The position numbers and the translations under genes were made by a program. DNA of 64,000 bases from contig NC_134382.1 in the NCBI RefSeq assembly GCF_035582795.1, positions 10,978,501 to 11,042,500 of the forward strand, given 5' to 3'. Positions 12,001-19,873 of this stretch are shown here, in pieces (positions within the stretch are counted from its first letter, which is position 1; each line of letters begins with the position of its first letter). The DNA comes from Mycteria americana. Lineage: Eukaryota > Chordata > Aves > Ciconiiformes > Ciconiidae. Below the pieces are notes generated by a model. The model had not been told where the DNA came from, did not search any database, and saw nothing but the letters and a program-made list of their open reading frames with translations.

Positions 12001-15000
12001 GGGGGACGTCGCCGGGACCGCGGGGACACCTGCTGCCACACCTGAGCCAAAAGCAGCACCGGGGAGAGGTCGTGGTCACGCGTGGGATCCCCACCTTCCC
12101 CAGCACGCACACGTCTTCACGCCCGGGAGAGACCCAGAAATACCCAACGCCTTCGGCGTCAACGGATGCAATCTGTTGACTTAATAAAGCCACCGCCACT
12201 GTAGTGCTGAGGTGCCCTGCGGTGCAGGACGCTGGCTCTCCCCTCTTTGGCTTTCGAGCAGTGGTCTCAGCAGCACCGGCGACTCGGCTGCTTTGGAGAC
12301 CTCGCTCAGCTTTAACAGTACCAGTCACCACCCCCAAAATGGTTAGCGGTAGGGTTTTCCAGGCAGCAAGCTGAAGAATAACTCAGCTGCAGAATTGAGA
12401 GTACTTTTGAATCTTCAGATCACATAATTTTAATCGCAGCAGCTCAAACGGCAAGGCTGCTACCCACAGGGAAAGATTAACGAGGGCTGAGCGTGCAAGA
12501 GCTCGTCCCCCCGAACCTGCCAGACCCCCAGCAATCCTGAGCCCCAGCACGGAGGAGGACGACTTTAAACAAGCTGCAAGGGCTTCTAAGACTCCACCAA
12601 ACGACTGTAATTAAACCAACCATCACTCATCCCTAGCAGCTTCCCAGGAGCGAAGCAATTAAGGGACAGGGAGCAGACTGAAGCCGTTTTGACCTCTTTC
12701 AGGCTGAGCTATGAACGCAAGGGCTGCAGCTCCGCCGGCCCGTGCAGGGGAGATGCTCCTGCCAAGGGGCAGTGCTGCAGAGAACCCGTCGGTGCTGCCA
12801 GAAACCCCATGCCAGCGCCCTGCCCGCAGCCTCCCCAGGGACCTGCTGCCTTCAGCAGGAGCAGTGCAGGCAGCGGAGAAAGGGAAGGAGTCCTTACCCG
12901 TGTCTCCGTGCCCCGGCAGCAAGCCGGGAACGGTCTGCAGCCCAGACATCAGAAGGTTTTCGGGAAGGAGGTGAAATATCGTCTCCAGGGGCTGGTGGGG
13001 CTTCAGGGCGTACTGCAGGTGGCTCTTCTCCATCACGGTCAGGTACTTGTTCTCTGAAGAAGAGAAAACATCCCAAAATGACCAAAACCGGGGGAGACAG
13101 CTTTGCAGTGCCACTGTTGAAGAAATCATTATCCACAAACGCACATGTTGGGAGCAAAGGAAAACCTGGGTCTGCCCGGCCAGGCTTTTCCCTGCCGGCA
13201 GTAAGGCACGTCCGCTTAGCACTACCAGGGCACGGCCCGTGTACGGCATCGACCGGTCACACACGATACTCCTTTGGATAGGAGAGGCTTCCAAGAAAGG
13301 AGCAAGGCGCAACGTCTTGCTGCTGCTTACTTTCCATGGGGTCCTGGAAGCGCGGGTGCAGTAAGGCGCGCGGCGTCCCGTGGTACAGCTTCAGTCTGAA
13401 AGCAAAAAGCACGCGTGCAGCGGTCAGTAAATCCACCCTGAAGCACATCCTCATCTTCCACAGTGTCTCTGCTCAACAATAAGAAACCACCTTCCTACTC
13501 TGTACCCGCGGTAAAAATCCTATCCTTTAGGGAAAGGAGGGGCATCACTTACAAACCCGTCGCTGCTTCCCTAGCAGTGACAAATTCCAGGTTTCTAAAT
13601 GCTGGCTCTGTTTCTGCAGCCCCAGGACCACCCTCGCTCCCCCCAAAGCAGCAGCGCACGTTGCCACCCCTATTCCCGGCACGCCCCATCACGCAGCAGC
13701 GGGGGGACGTACGCTCTGTCCTCGGTGGCCGGGTCCGTCGCCTCCGACCCGCTGCCGAAGAGGGGGATGAGTCCAAAGCCACAGGAGAGATGCCGAGTGC
13801 CCCCGTCCCCTTTCCCAGCCGTCACCACCACTTCCACGACAGCAGCGATGCCGGGGTGGTTCAAGGAGGTGTGGAAGTAAACAGTCTGGGACGGGAAAGG
13901 AGAGAGAAGGGGTATTTCAGAGCTGGCGGTGGCAGCTGCAGGCAGAGCCGTACCTGTTGCATTTGGACAGCCAGCGGTGCAACCAGAACGTCCATTAAAA
14001 GTTCCAGACAGCGGCTCATGGCAAAGGACCTCCAGCACCGCTCGGAAGTCTCAGCCTCCTTAAATCTCAAACTTCATTAACTTTTTTTTTTCTTTTTTTT
14101 GTCACTAACACCTGTTTTCCAAAGTAACTCGCAGGCTGAAGTTACTCTGGAAGTTACGCCCAGAGTAACTCGCAGGCTGCCCCGTACGAGCGGGGCTTCG
14201 ACGTGCCCCTGACCTACAGCATTACAGCAAGCCCCGCACCGCGGGAGCCCGGGAGCCAAAGGAGCTGGAAACCCTGCTGCCGTGGGGAGGGGAGACGGGG
14301 GTGGCCCGGCCCTGAGGGCAGGAGGGGACGGGACACAGGTCACCTCCACAGGACAGGATTTAAAGCTAGGTTAATCTTTCTATTAAAAACTCATTACTGC
14401 AGTGTTCCAGGGAAAACGTTTACTGTAATCACAGGTTGTCAGGAAGTGATAACAGAGAGAGACATTACTGCACCAACTCAGGGAAATAAATCGTTATTCT
14501 ATTATCTTTTATTGCAAAACATTGAAATAATGACCGCTGGCTGCAGACCGATGCCTCGCCTTGCAAAGACAGAGAGAGCCCTTAAAGCGGATCCCTTGTA
14601 AAACCAGGCGTGCTGTTCCCTCTGTGAATGCTAACAACACTGCGACAGCTCGTTCCTCTCCCCTAGACCCCGTGAGGACGATGCAGCGTGGGGGTCACCT
14701 TGACCGCCACACGTCCCCTGCCCACGAGCCGTCCTCCTCCGGTGAGGCTGGCAAGCGTGCAGGCAGCACATGCAGGCAGCACATGCAGGCAGCACATGCA
14801 GGCAGCACATGCAGGCAGCAGCTCGGCACAGGGCCTGTGCAGGCAGAGGATGCAATGCCCCCGCACGCTGCCAGGTCCCACGAGGCGGCTCTCCAGCAGC
14901 CAGCAGCTTCTCCTGCACGAGGAGCAGTGCCTTTCCTCCTTCCCTCACCTTTCACAAATCGATTGCATCTGTACCTGAACTCTTTGCAACGCTAAACTGC

Positions 15001-17218
15001 TGAATATCACAAAGTTAAAAGATCCCAGCGCTCCTCAACAGCGGCCGGTGGCAGCACGCCCGCAGGCCGCCTCTCCTCTGCCCCGCCGCCTTTGCAAGAC
15101 CCCAAGCGCTGTGGCTGCACCGGGGGCATGCAGGGCACACTGCAGGGGACGGGCAATGCCATTCGGCGACTGCCGAGAGGCTGCGAGATGCAGTCCCCAA
15201 CGCCCCGAAGCTCCTGCCAGCTGCTCCCAACCGCACGCCAAACACCCAGGAAGCCTGCGGGCGTAGGGATGGTGCTCGGAAAGGCAGCTCCACCCGGCAT
15301 CTGGCGAGGTGGGGAGCAGTGCCATGTTTTTCTCGCCGCGGCACTCTCTGCCATAGTTTTTTCTCCGTCCCTCTTCAAAATAGCAGGGGTCAGCCAGCGA
15401 TTAAAACCCTCACGGAAGAAATGCACGCATCAACGCCCCTCAGATTCTGCTTAAATACCGACTTAAATAAATGAAGGAGCAGGGCTCTGATCAGTGTTAC
15501 ACTTCATCCGCGGCACAGAGCACTAGAGGAGGTGGAAACAAAAGTGTAATTGGAAAATGTGACACCTCGGCTCTCATCCACGCTACGGGGCAGCGGGATC
15601 TCCCCAGTAAGGGTTTGCGGGTATCGCAGCAGCTGGAAGCACGGCTCTGGGAGTGTTTAGTTCCCAGGTAAGGAGAGAAAAGCGCTGTGCCGGAGGGCGG
15701 GCGGCTGCTCCTTCCCTCCCTTCCCACTTGTGAACAAACACTGCTCTCTGCCGCCAGCTCTGAAGACAGCAGGCGGCACATGGCGGCACGCCGCCGCTCC
15801 CACGCCATCGCCAGCCCCGCAGGTAACCCAAGACCCCGCTTTCCCCATTCCAAGAAACCTTGCCTAAAAGCTTAATAATTGGGCAGTGTCTGGGGTGCAC
15901 CCCGGGCGAAGGATCGGGAGGCGCCGGAAGGGAGAGGGTTTGCTGCTGCTGTCTGCCTGCGTGCAGGAAGAACCGTCACAGACAGGGTTCAGCAGCGGAC
16001 AGACGGACCACGGGCCAGAGCCCGTGCACGCTTAGGACTTGCTGCTTTAAAAGGCTCACGGCTACAGCGTGCTGTGGCGGGCTCCTAGAGCTCTCCGAGC
16101 TCCCCTTCCACCAGTCTGAGGGAGTAAACCAGCATCAAAGGAGAGCAACTCCTGGCTGAACTCGAGCAACGACCGCCTTTCCCTTCGTGCATTAAAAACC
16201 TCCCTCCTCGGACTTGGCTCCTGCAGCTCCAGCCGCCTCCCCGCAGGATCGCTGCCCCCCCACACTTCTCGCCACCCCTTCCCGGGGTCTGCTGGCGTTT
16301 TCCCCAGACCCAGCCGGCACGGACGCTCCCCCGCCCGCCCGCAGCCCCCCGGCACCCTACCTCGTTGAAAGCCGCCCTGGCCGGGTGCGGCGGGGCGGCG
16401 CGGGCAGCTCGCCAGCCGCTCCTCCACGTCCTCCCGAAGAAGTGGTGGTAGGTGGCGTCGAAAAGGGAGAGGCGCAGCTGGTACTCGGCTCCCTGCAAGG
16501 CACGACAGGACGGGAGGCACCGGCGCTCAGGCCCGCTCGGGGACACGCCAAGCCGGTGGCCCCAAACTGCAGAAACCACACTTCAGTAAGAGAGGACAAA
16601 TAACTCCCGTTTTCTAATTGACGCCCAAATGGGGCACGCGGCCGCGTGCAGCTTCGCGCATTGCTGGAGAACCTTTCTCAAAGGCAGAGGTTGAACAGGC
16701 AAAGCAGAAGTGGGAAAACGGGATATTAAGCGCATAATAAATGGGTAGCAGGCTTTTAAAGTGCTACCCAGGGGTTTTAATTCTAAAATGCTTATCTAAA
16801 TTAAAAAATAACAAACATTAAAATAAAAATTAATTAAAAGCCAACTCAGATTTGCAGGTAAAAACACACGGGATTGAGACACGGCTCCGATTTGCGTTTC
16901 CGGGAGCTTTACAGTTAGTTCCCCCCAAAACAAGTAACTTCTTTCGAAAACCTCCACCTCTATGGGCTCCGGCCCACAAACGCAGCAAGTCCCGGTGGCA
17001 CCGCGGAACGGCGGCGGGCAGAAACCAAGGGCTCAGCAAGAAGACGCCGCCGGGCTCTCCCCCGCGGAGCCGAGACCCCCTACCTGGGCGAGGGCAGCCC
17101 CTTCCAGGCCCTTCAGGACGCAGCGGAAAGCCGTGGAGCCCGGCGGGCGAGCCCGTCTGCGCTGGCAGTGCGGAGGAAGGGCGAGGTGCCGCAGGAACAC
17201 CCCCTCCCACTCGCTCAT
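1..17218 (-). CDS. NPHP4: NPHP4 (nephrocystin-4), 5' part of gene, 17 coding exons, incomplete
   Basis: Nephrocystin-4 is a scaffold of the ciliary transition zone that works with NPHP1 and RPGRIP1L; loss in humans causes nephronophthisis and Senior-Loken syndrome (established knowledge). In the minus strand I joined 17 exons: 17084-17218, 16361-16492, 13713-13885, 13331-13395, 12898-13053, 11822-11958, 11111-11277, 10898-11024, 8623-8805, 7709-7838, 4357-4684 (start uncertain), 4094-4285, 3275-3462, 2489-2649, 1877-2057, 153-355, 1-80. They give about 912 codons matching roughly the first 980 residues of human NPHP4. Landmarks are [47 protein letters not shown] and [13 protein letters not shown]. 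The remaining C-terminal third lies outside the window. Gene order with KCNAB2 and CHD5 supports orthology. Some bird-specific shortening is seen at exon 2 and at the exon 15/16 junction. All introns used are GT-AG. Confidence 0.93.
153..355 (-). CDS. NPHP4: NPHP4 coding exon 16
   Basis: 203 bp. Encodes [32 protein letters not shown], as in human QKLADVDSELAAML and RRRKLERMRSVRLQEAGG. Acceptor CTCCCTGCAG, donor GTGAGG. It joins exon 15 directly, so about 45 human residues between LANVG and VVQAQKLADV are absent here. Confidence 0.88.
1877..2057 (-). CDS. NPHP4: NPHP4 coding exon 15
   Basis: 181 bp. Encodes [45 protein letters not shown], matching human HLLRQGRPAVQASHELEVV and KGRLHLTLANVG. 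Acceptor TGTCCCCAG, donor GTAAGA. Confidence 0.92.
2489..2649 (-). CDS. NPHP4: NPHP4 coding exon 14 (two tandem donors)
   Basis: 161 bp to the first donor. Encodes [47 protein letters not shown]. An 18-bp tandem duplication (16-bp identical units at 2467-2482 and 2485-2500) repeats the exon end and its splice donor. Use of the second donor would extend the exon to 2471 and add six residues (VLVKLE) in frame. Confidence 0.9.
3275..3462 (-). CDS. NPHP4: NPHP4 coding exon 13
   Basis: 188 bp. Encodes [25 protein letters not shown] and [14 protein letters not shown], as in human [19 protein letters not shown]. Acceptor CTCTCCCTCGAG (GAG rather than CAG/TAG), donor GTAAGC. Confidence 0.92.
4094..4285 (-). 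CDS. NPHP4: NPHP4 coding exon 12
   Basis: 192 bp. Encodes [38 protein letters not shown], matching human SRASMVLLQSSGFPEILDA and SNEMVLQFLAF. Acceptor TTTCTCCGTCAG, donor GTGGGA. Confidence 0.93.
4357..4684 (-). CDS. NPHP4: NPHP4 coding exon 11 (5' boundary uncertain)
   Basis: The 3' part is certain: [23 protein letters not shown] and [16 protein letters not shown] match human LSISQLAASP, AGISHLEADLS and LPFTPLHAPIVVGTQ. Donor CAG|GTGATG. Two acceptors are possible. CTCTCCCGCCAG would start the exon at 4568 but is phase 0 and cannot join exon 10. GCCGCCTTAG would start it at 4684 and keeps phase, adding a low-complexity Gly/Arg/Pro-rich stretch. An undetected small exon between 4.7 and 7.7 kb is a third possibility. 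Confidence 0.65.
4685..7708 (-). other. NPHP4 intron 10, no coding signal found
   Basis: About 3 kb between exons 10 and 11. I looked for a small exon that would fix the phase mismatch and found none I could support. A REST/RE1-like sequence lies near 6082-6097 (14 of 16 consensus positions), and an 18-bp x3 repeat at 7391-7444. Confidence 0.5.
7391..7444. repeat. 18-bp minisatellite, 3 copies
   Basis: Three head-to-tail copies of gagcacgggagcccaaac, with one C/T difference in the second unit, in NPHP4 intron 10. Confidence 0.9.
7709..7838 (-). CDS. NPHP4: NPHP4 coding exon 10
   Basis: 130 bp. Encodes [18 protein letters not shown] and KPPTPSL, collinear with human VESGTLRFQFSLGSEEHL and KPPTSP. 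Acceptor CAATTTCAG. The best donor is CTGA|GTGAGT, leaving phase 1. Its join to the next exon is the only uncertain junction in the gene. Confidence 0.85.
8099..8137. repeat. (CATC)n-type microsatellite
   Basis: Interrupted tetranucleotide run (ccatccatctgtccgtcc then ccatccatccatcc) in NPHP4 intron 9. Confidence 0.85.
8623..8805 (-). CDS. NPHP4: NPHP4 coding exon 9
   Basis: 61 codons, phase 0 at both ends. It contains [19 protein letters not shown] and ALVYRTP, matching human MVRWAVWNPLL, VTLPLQGG and CLVYKVP. Acceptor CTCCCCCCAG, donor GTAAGG. The residues before RWAVW are diverged. Confidence 0.92.
8806..10897 (-). other. NPHP4 intron 8
   Basis: About 2.1 kb of intron, more AT-rich around 9470-9620 and 10480-10700. 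No conserved reading frame or mobile element recognised. Confidence 0.5.
10898..11024 (-). CDS. NPHP4: NPHP4 coding exon 8
   Basis: 127 bp. Encodes [30 protein letters not shown], as in human [15 protein letters not shown] and FQLEYVF. Acceptor CCGGCGCAG, donor GTAGGG, ends in phase 0. Confidence 0.92.
11111..11277 (-). CDS. NPHP4: NPHP4 coding exon 7
   Basis: 167 bp. Contains [19 protein letters not shown] and VLVPEAEV. A closer GTGACG donor after VPEAE (11155) was rejected because it breaks the frame into exon 8. The strong CAG|GTAAGG at 11111 keeps phase. Confidence 0.9.
11822..11958 (-). CDS. NPHP4: NPHP4 coding exon 6
   Basis: 137 bp ending in phase 0. It encodes [13 protein letters not shown] and [16 protein letters not shown]. 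Acceptor CTTTTCAG, donor GTAGTG (a weaker +5 G context). Confidence 0.9.
12898..13053 (-). CDS. NPHP4: NPHP4 coding exon 5
   Basis: 156 bp; encodes [31 protein letters not shown] and [11 protein letters not shown], all collinear with human. Acceptor TTCTTCAG, donor GTAAGG. Confidence 0.93.
13331..13395 (-). CDS. NPHP4: NPHP4 coding exon 4
   Basis: 65 bp with [21 protein letters not shown], near-identical to human. Acceptor TTTCAG, donor GTAAGC. The junction codon A+AG gives Lys at the start of exon 5. Confidence 0.92.
13713..13885 (-). CDS. NPHP4: NPHP4 coding exon 3
   Basis: 173 bp, ends in phase 2. It contains [19 protein letters not shown] and [11 protein letters not shown], strongly conserved with human. 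Acceptor CCGTCCCAG; donor GTACGT after 13713. The split Ala codon joins exon 4 in frame. Confidence 0.92.
13886..16360 (-). other. NPHP4 intron 2
   Basis: About 2.5 kb intron between coding exons 2 and 3. It contains a 13-bp minisatellite at 14758-14820 and T/A-rich tracts near 14080-14100. No exon-like frame matching NPHP4 was seen. Confidence 0.5.
14758..14820. repeat. 13-bp minisatellite, nearly 5 copies
   Basis: Tandem units tgcaggcagcaca, four perfect and one partial, in NPHP4 intron 2. Confidence 0.92.
16361..16492 (-). CDS. NPHP4: NPHP4 coding exon 2
   Basis: 44 codons, phase 0 to phase 0. Acceptor CCTTGCAG, donor GTAGGG. The motif [13 protein letters not shown] matches human FDVTYRHFFGRTW. 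The exon begins GAEYQLRL, about 7 residues shorter than the human counterpart as I recall it, so the N-terminal boundary is either bird-specific or uses a different acceptor. Confidence 0.9.
17084..17218 (-). CDS. NPHP4: NPHP4 coding exon 1 (start codon)
   Basis: ATG at 17218-17216 (minus) with G at -3. It encodes 45 residues beginning MSEWEGVFL and ending GAALAQ, the same length as the human first coding exon and sharing PP, TAF and CVLK positions. The donor GTAGGG follows at 17083. It ends in phase 0. The upstream sequence is CpG-rich without a competing conserved start. Confidence 0.92.
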
Positions 17219-17503
17219 CTCGCTCCCCGAGGGTCGCCTCTCCCTCCCGGCGGCGGCGAGCGCTGGGCTGGAAGACGGGAGGGGAGCGCACGCTGCGGGA
17301 GCCGCGCACACGGCGACCCGACGGGACGCCTTCGAACGGGCCCCGGGCCCTGTGGCACCCGCACGGGGACGCGCCGGCCTTCCCGTGGGAGCGGGCAGCT
17401 CAGCAGGGCGTCCCACCGAGCCCACCCCAGGGGACGGTGCGCCGGCCCCACCGGCCGCCGCTCCCCCATACGACAAGGCCATATACACAGGCGCACGTGT
17501 GCT

Positions 17504-17595
17504 TACAGAGGCCCACGTACGTATGTGCACGTATGCACAGAGACCCACAGACATACGTGCGCGTGTACACAGAGACCCACGCACGTCTGTGCCCA
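17504..17595. repeat. 32-bp minisatellite, about 3 copies
   Basis: Units start at 17504, 17536 and 17568 with the shared core cacagagacccac, followed by acgt-rich spacers. It lies just upstream of the NPHP4 start codon (5' flank or 5' UTR side). Confidence 0.8.
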
Positions 17596-18414
17596 CAGAC
17601 ACGCAGCCCCCCGCTCGCACAGCGGCCCGCACGCCCGCATGCACGTGCACGCACGTTCAGCGCCGCAGGTGCAGGGGAGGCCGGGGGAGGCCGGGGGAGG
17701 CCGGGCCCGCCCTGCCCGCGCCAGGCCCGCCCGCCCCTACACCCGCCCGGAGCCGTCCACGCCGCGGGGGGAAGCCGCAGACACGCGTGTCCACGTGGCG
17801 GACAGCGCGGCCCGTACGCGCCCATACGCACAGCTACGCGCGGCGATAGGTGCCGGTGCCGGTGCCCGCGCCGCCCGCAGGACCGGGCCTCTCCGCGCAC
17901 CCACCGCTCCCCTACGCCATCTTCTTGGGCCCGACCAACCTCTCGCCGGGACGGGGGGGAACGGCCGCGCCGCCGCCGCTCGCCGCCCCGCCGCCCGCGC
18001 TCCCGCGCCCCCTCGCCGGCGGGCAGCGGAGAGGGGCGGCGGCGGGGCGATCCCGGAGCGGTGCGGAGCGCGGCGGCGGCGGCGGAAGCGGCGGCGGCAG
18101 AGGCCGTCCCCCCCCCCCCGCGCGGGTGGGCGCGCCCGGCTCGGCATCGGGTTACTAGGGCGATGGTGCCGCACCGCGGGGGGCGGGGCCTCGCCGCTGG
18201 GCCCGCCCGGCGCCGCGGCCAATGGGGACGGCGCGGAGCCCGCATCGTTTGCATGCGGCGGGAGAGGCGGGCGAGGCGGCCAATCGGCGGCGGGCGGGGC
18301 GGGGCGGGGCCTGCCCCCCACGAGGGCGCCGCGGCGGAGCGGCGGGGAGCGGCGGCCGCGGGCAGGTGCGGGCAGCGCGGGCCGGGGCGGGCGGGGCGGG
18401 GAGCGGGGACCGCG

Positions 18415-18468
18415 ATGGCGGCCGCGATGGGGGTGATGGAGCCGGGCACGGCCGCGGGCAGAGGCGCG
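18415..18468 (+). other. candidate KCNAB2 5' exon end with upstream ORF
   Basis: After the GC boxes an ATG opens 18 codons (MAAAMGVMEPGTAAGRGA), ending at a strong donor GCG|GTAAGG at 18468. If spliced to the acceptor at 24599 the frame reads four more codons and stops before the KCNAB2 start. It would therefore be a 5'-UTR exon carrying a 22-codon upstream ORF. There is no direct proof of transcription. Confidence 0.4.
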
Positions 18469-19808
18469 GTAAGGCCACGCCGCCGCACGCCCGGCCCCGG
18501 CAACACCGGGCTCGTAGCCCGGGAGCGGCGGGGGGCGATGCGCGGGGCAGCCGGTGCCCCTTCCCGCGGCGGGTCGGCTGCGATCGCCGGCTGCGCCCCG
18601 GGCATCCTCCCAGCGCTGCCGGGCGTTATCGGGGGGCGGCGGGCGCAGTGCGCGGTCTCGGCGGGGAGGGGCAGCGCTGGGGGCGGCGGGCGCGGTGCGC
18701 GGCCCCGGCCTTGCCCGCCCCGGCAGCCCGGGGCCCGGGGCCCGCGTCTCCTGAAAAGCCGCGGGGATGCGCCCAGGCCCGTACCTTCCCCTTCCCCTTC
18801 CCCGTCACGGCTCCGCTCGCTCGCCGTCCCTCGGGTGGCCCGCGGCCCAGCGCCCCGACCCGCGCGGCGAGCGGGGCCCGTCGCCAGCCCTGCCGGGGAG
18901 GCCCCTTTCCTCCGCAAGGAGCCGCACCCGGAGCGGGGAGGATGGGTTCCCTCCGCCCTTTTCTGTTCCCCGGCAAGGCAAGGTAACCCCGGACCGGTGC
19001 GCCGGTGGCTGGTGGCCCGTAGCCCGTTGGCGCTGCACCGGGCGGAGGCGGGCGCTTAAGCCCCGGTGACACGACGTGCTGCCAAACCCGCAGGAGAGCG
19101 CGCGCGTTCCTCCCGAAAGGTCTTCCCCTGCTCTGCGATCAGAGCCGCTTTGCGCACAGCGGAGACAAAACGGTCGCATTTCCACACTGAAGACGGTGGC
19201 TTCATTAGCCGAAATGACACGTAGGGCCGTTGGAACGGAGGACCCTTCTCCCGCGCTGTGGAGGATTCCCTGTCCTGCAACCCGGCCGCTGCCCGCGCTG
19301 CCCTTGGGCTTTCCTTCGGCCGCGTCCTAGACCCGTGGGTTTCTTTGGCTCATGAGCCCCTCTCCAGCCTCTACTTGTTAAGGCTGTTTTCCTTGCGGTG
19401 GGGGAGCCCCGTCGGTCCCGTGCCCGCTCAGCCAGCGCCGGGATGCCGTGCCGTTGTGGTTAACGCAGACGTCCTGGGACCGTTCGCGCGGGCGCCTCGG
19501 GCTCTCGTCCCGGTGAGAGCCTCTCGGCAGAAGAGCAGAGCCCGCTGGGAGGCGAGGCCAGGTCGCTGCCGGCTTTGCACGGGTAGGGCGTCGAGCCGGC
19601 TTTCCAAAAACCACAGGTTTCTTCCAAAAGCGTTGCTGGGAGCCATGGTGCCGCGTCATGCGTGAGTGCCGGCGCAGGCAGGCTGGACAATATGTATCCT
19701 ATATGTTGCATATATATACATATTGCATATATGCAGGGATTCTCCTGCTGGTTAACAAGAAACGCCTCTGCTCGCAACTGCTAGTGGAAGATTCACAAGA
19801 GCTGCTTT

Positions 19809-19873
19809 CTTATTATTTTATTATAATATTATTATATTATAATAGTATTATTATTAATTATAATTAATTAAAA
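19809..19873. repeat. AT-rich simple sequence
   Basis: About 65 bp composed almost only of A and T (TTA/ATA/TAAT runs), inside otherwise GC-rich DNA. Confidence 0.85.

Larger units (their letters stand above)
17219..18960. promoter_or_regulatory. CpG island, probable bidirectional NPHP4/KCNAB2 promoter
   Basis: Extremely GC- and CpG-rich stretch directly upstream of the NPHP4 start codon and upstream of the KCNAB2 coding exons. Two CCAAT boxes (18219-18223 and 18280-18284), an octamer-like TTTGCAT (18248-18254), and clustered GC boxes (about 18293-18308 and 18391-18406) lie just before a YY1-like gATGGCGGC (18414-18422). In human the NPHP4 and KCNAB2 5' ends lie head to head, as I recall, so a shared promoter is expected. 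Exact start sites cannot be read from sequence. Confidence 0.7.

Noticed and set aside
16852-19059. 735-codon plus-strand open frame over the CpG island
   Set aside because: Composition is Arg/Gly/Pro/Ala as expected from GC-rich DNA. It runs antisense through NPHP4 exon 1, has no recognised domain, and stop codons are simply rare at this GC content.
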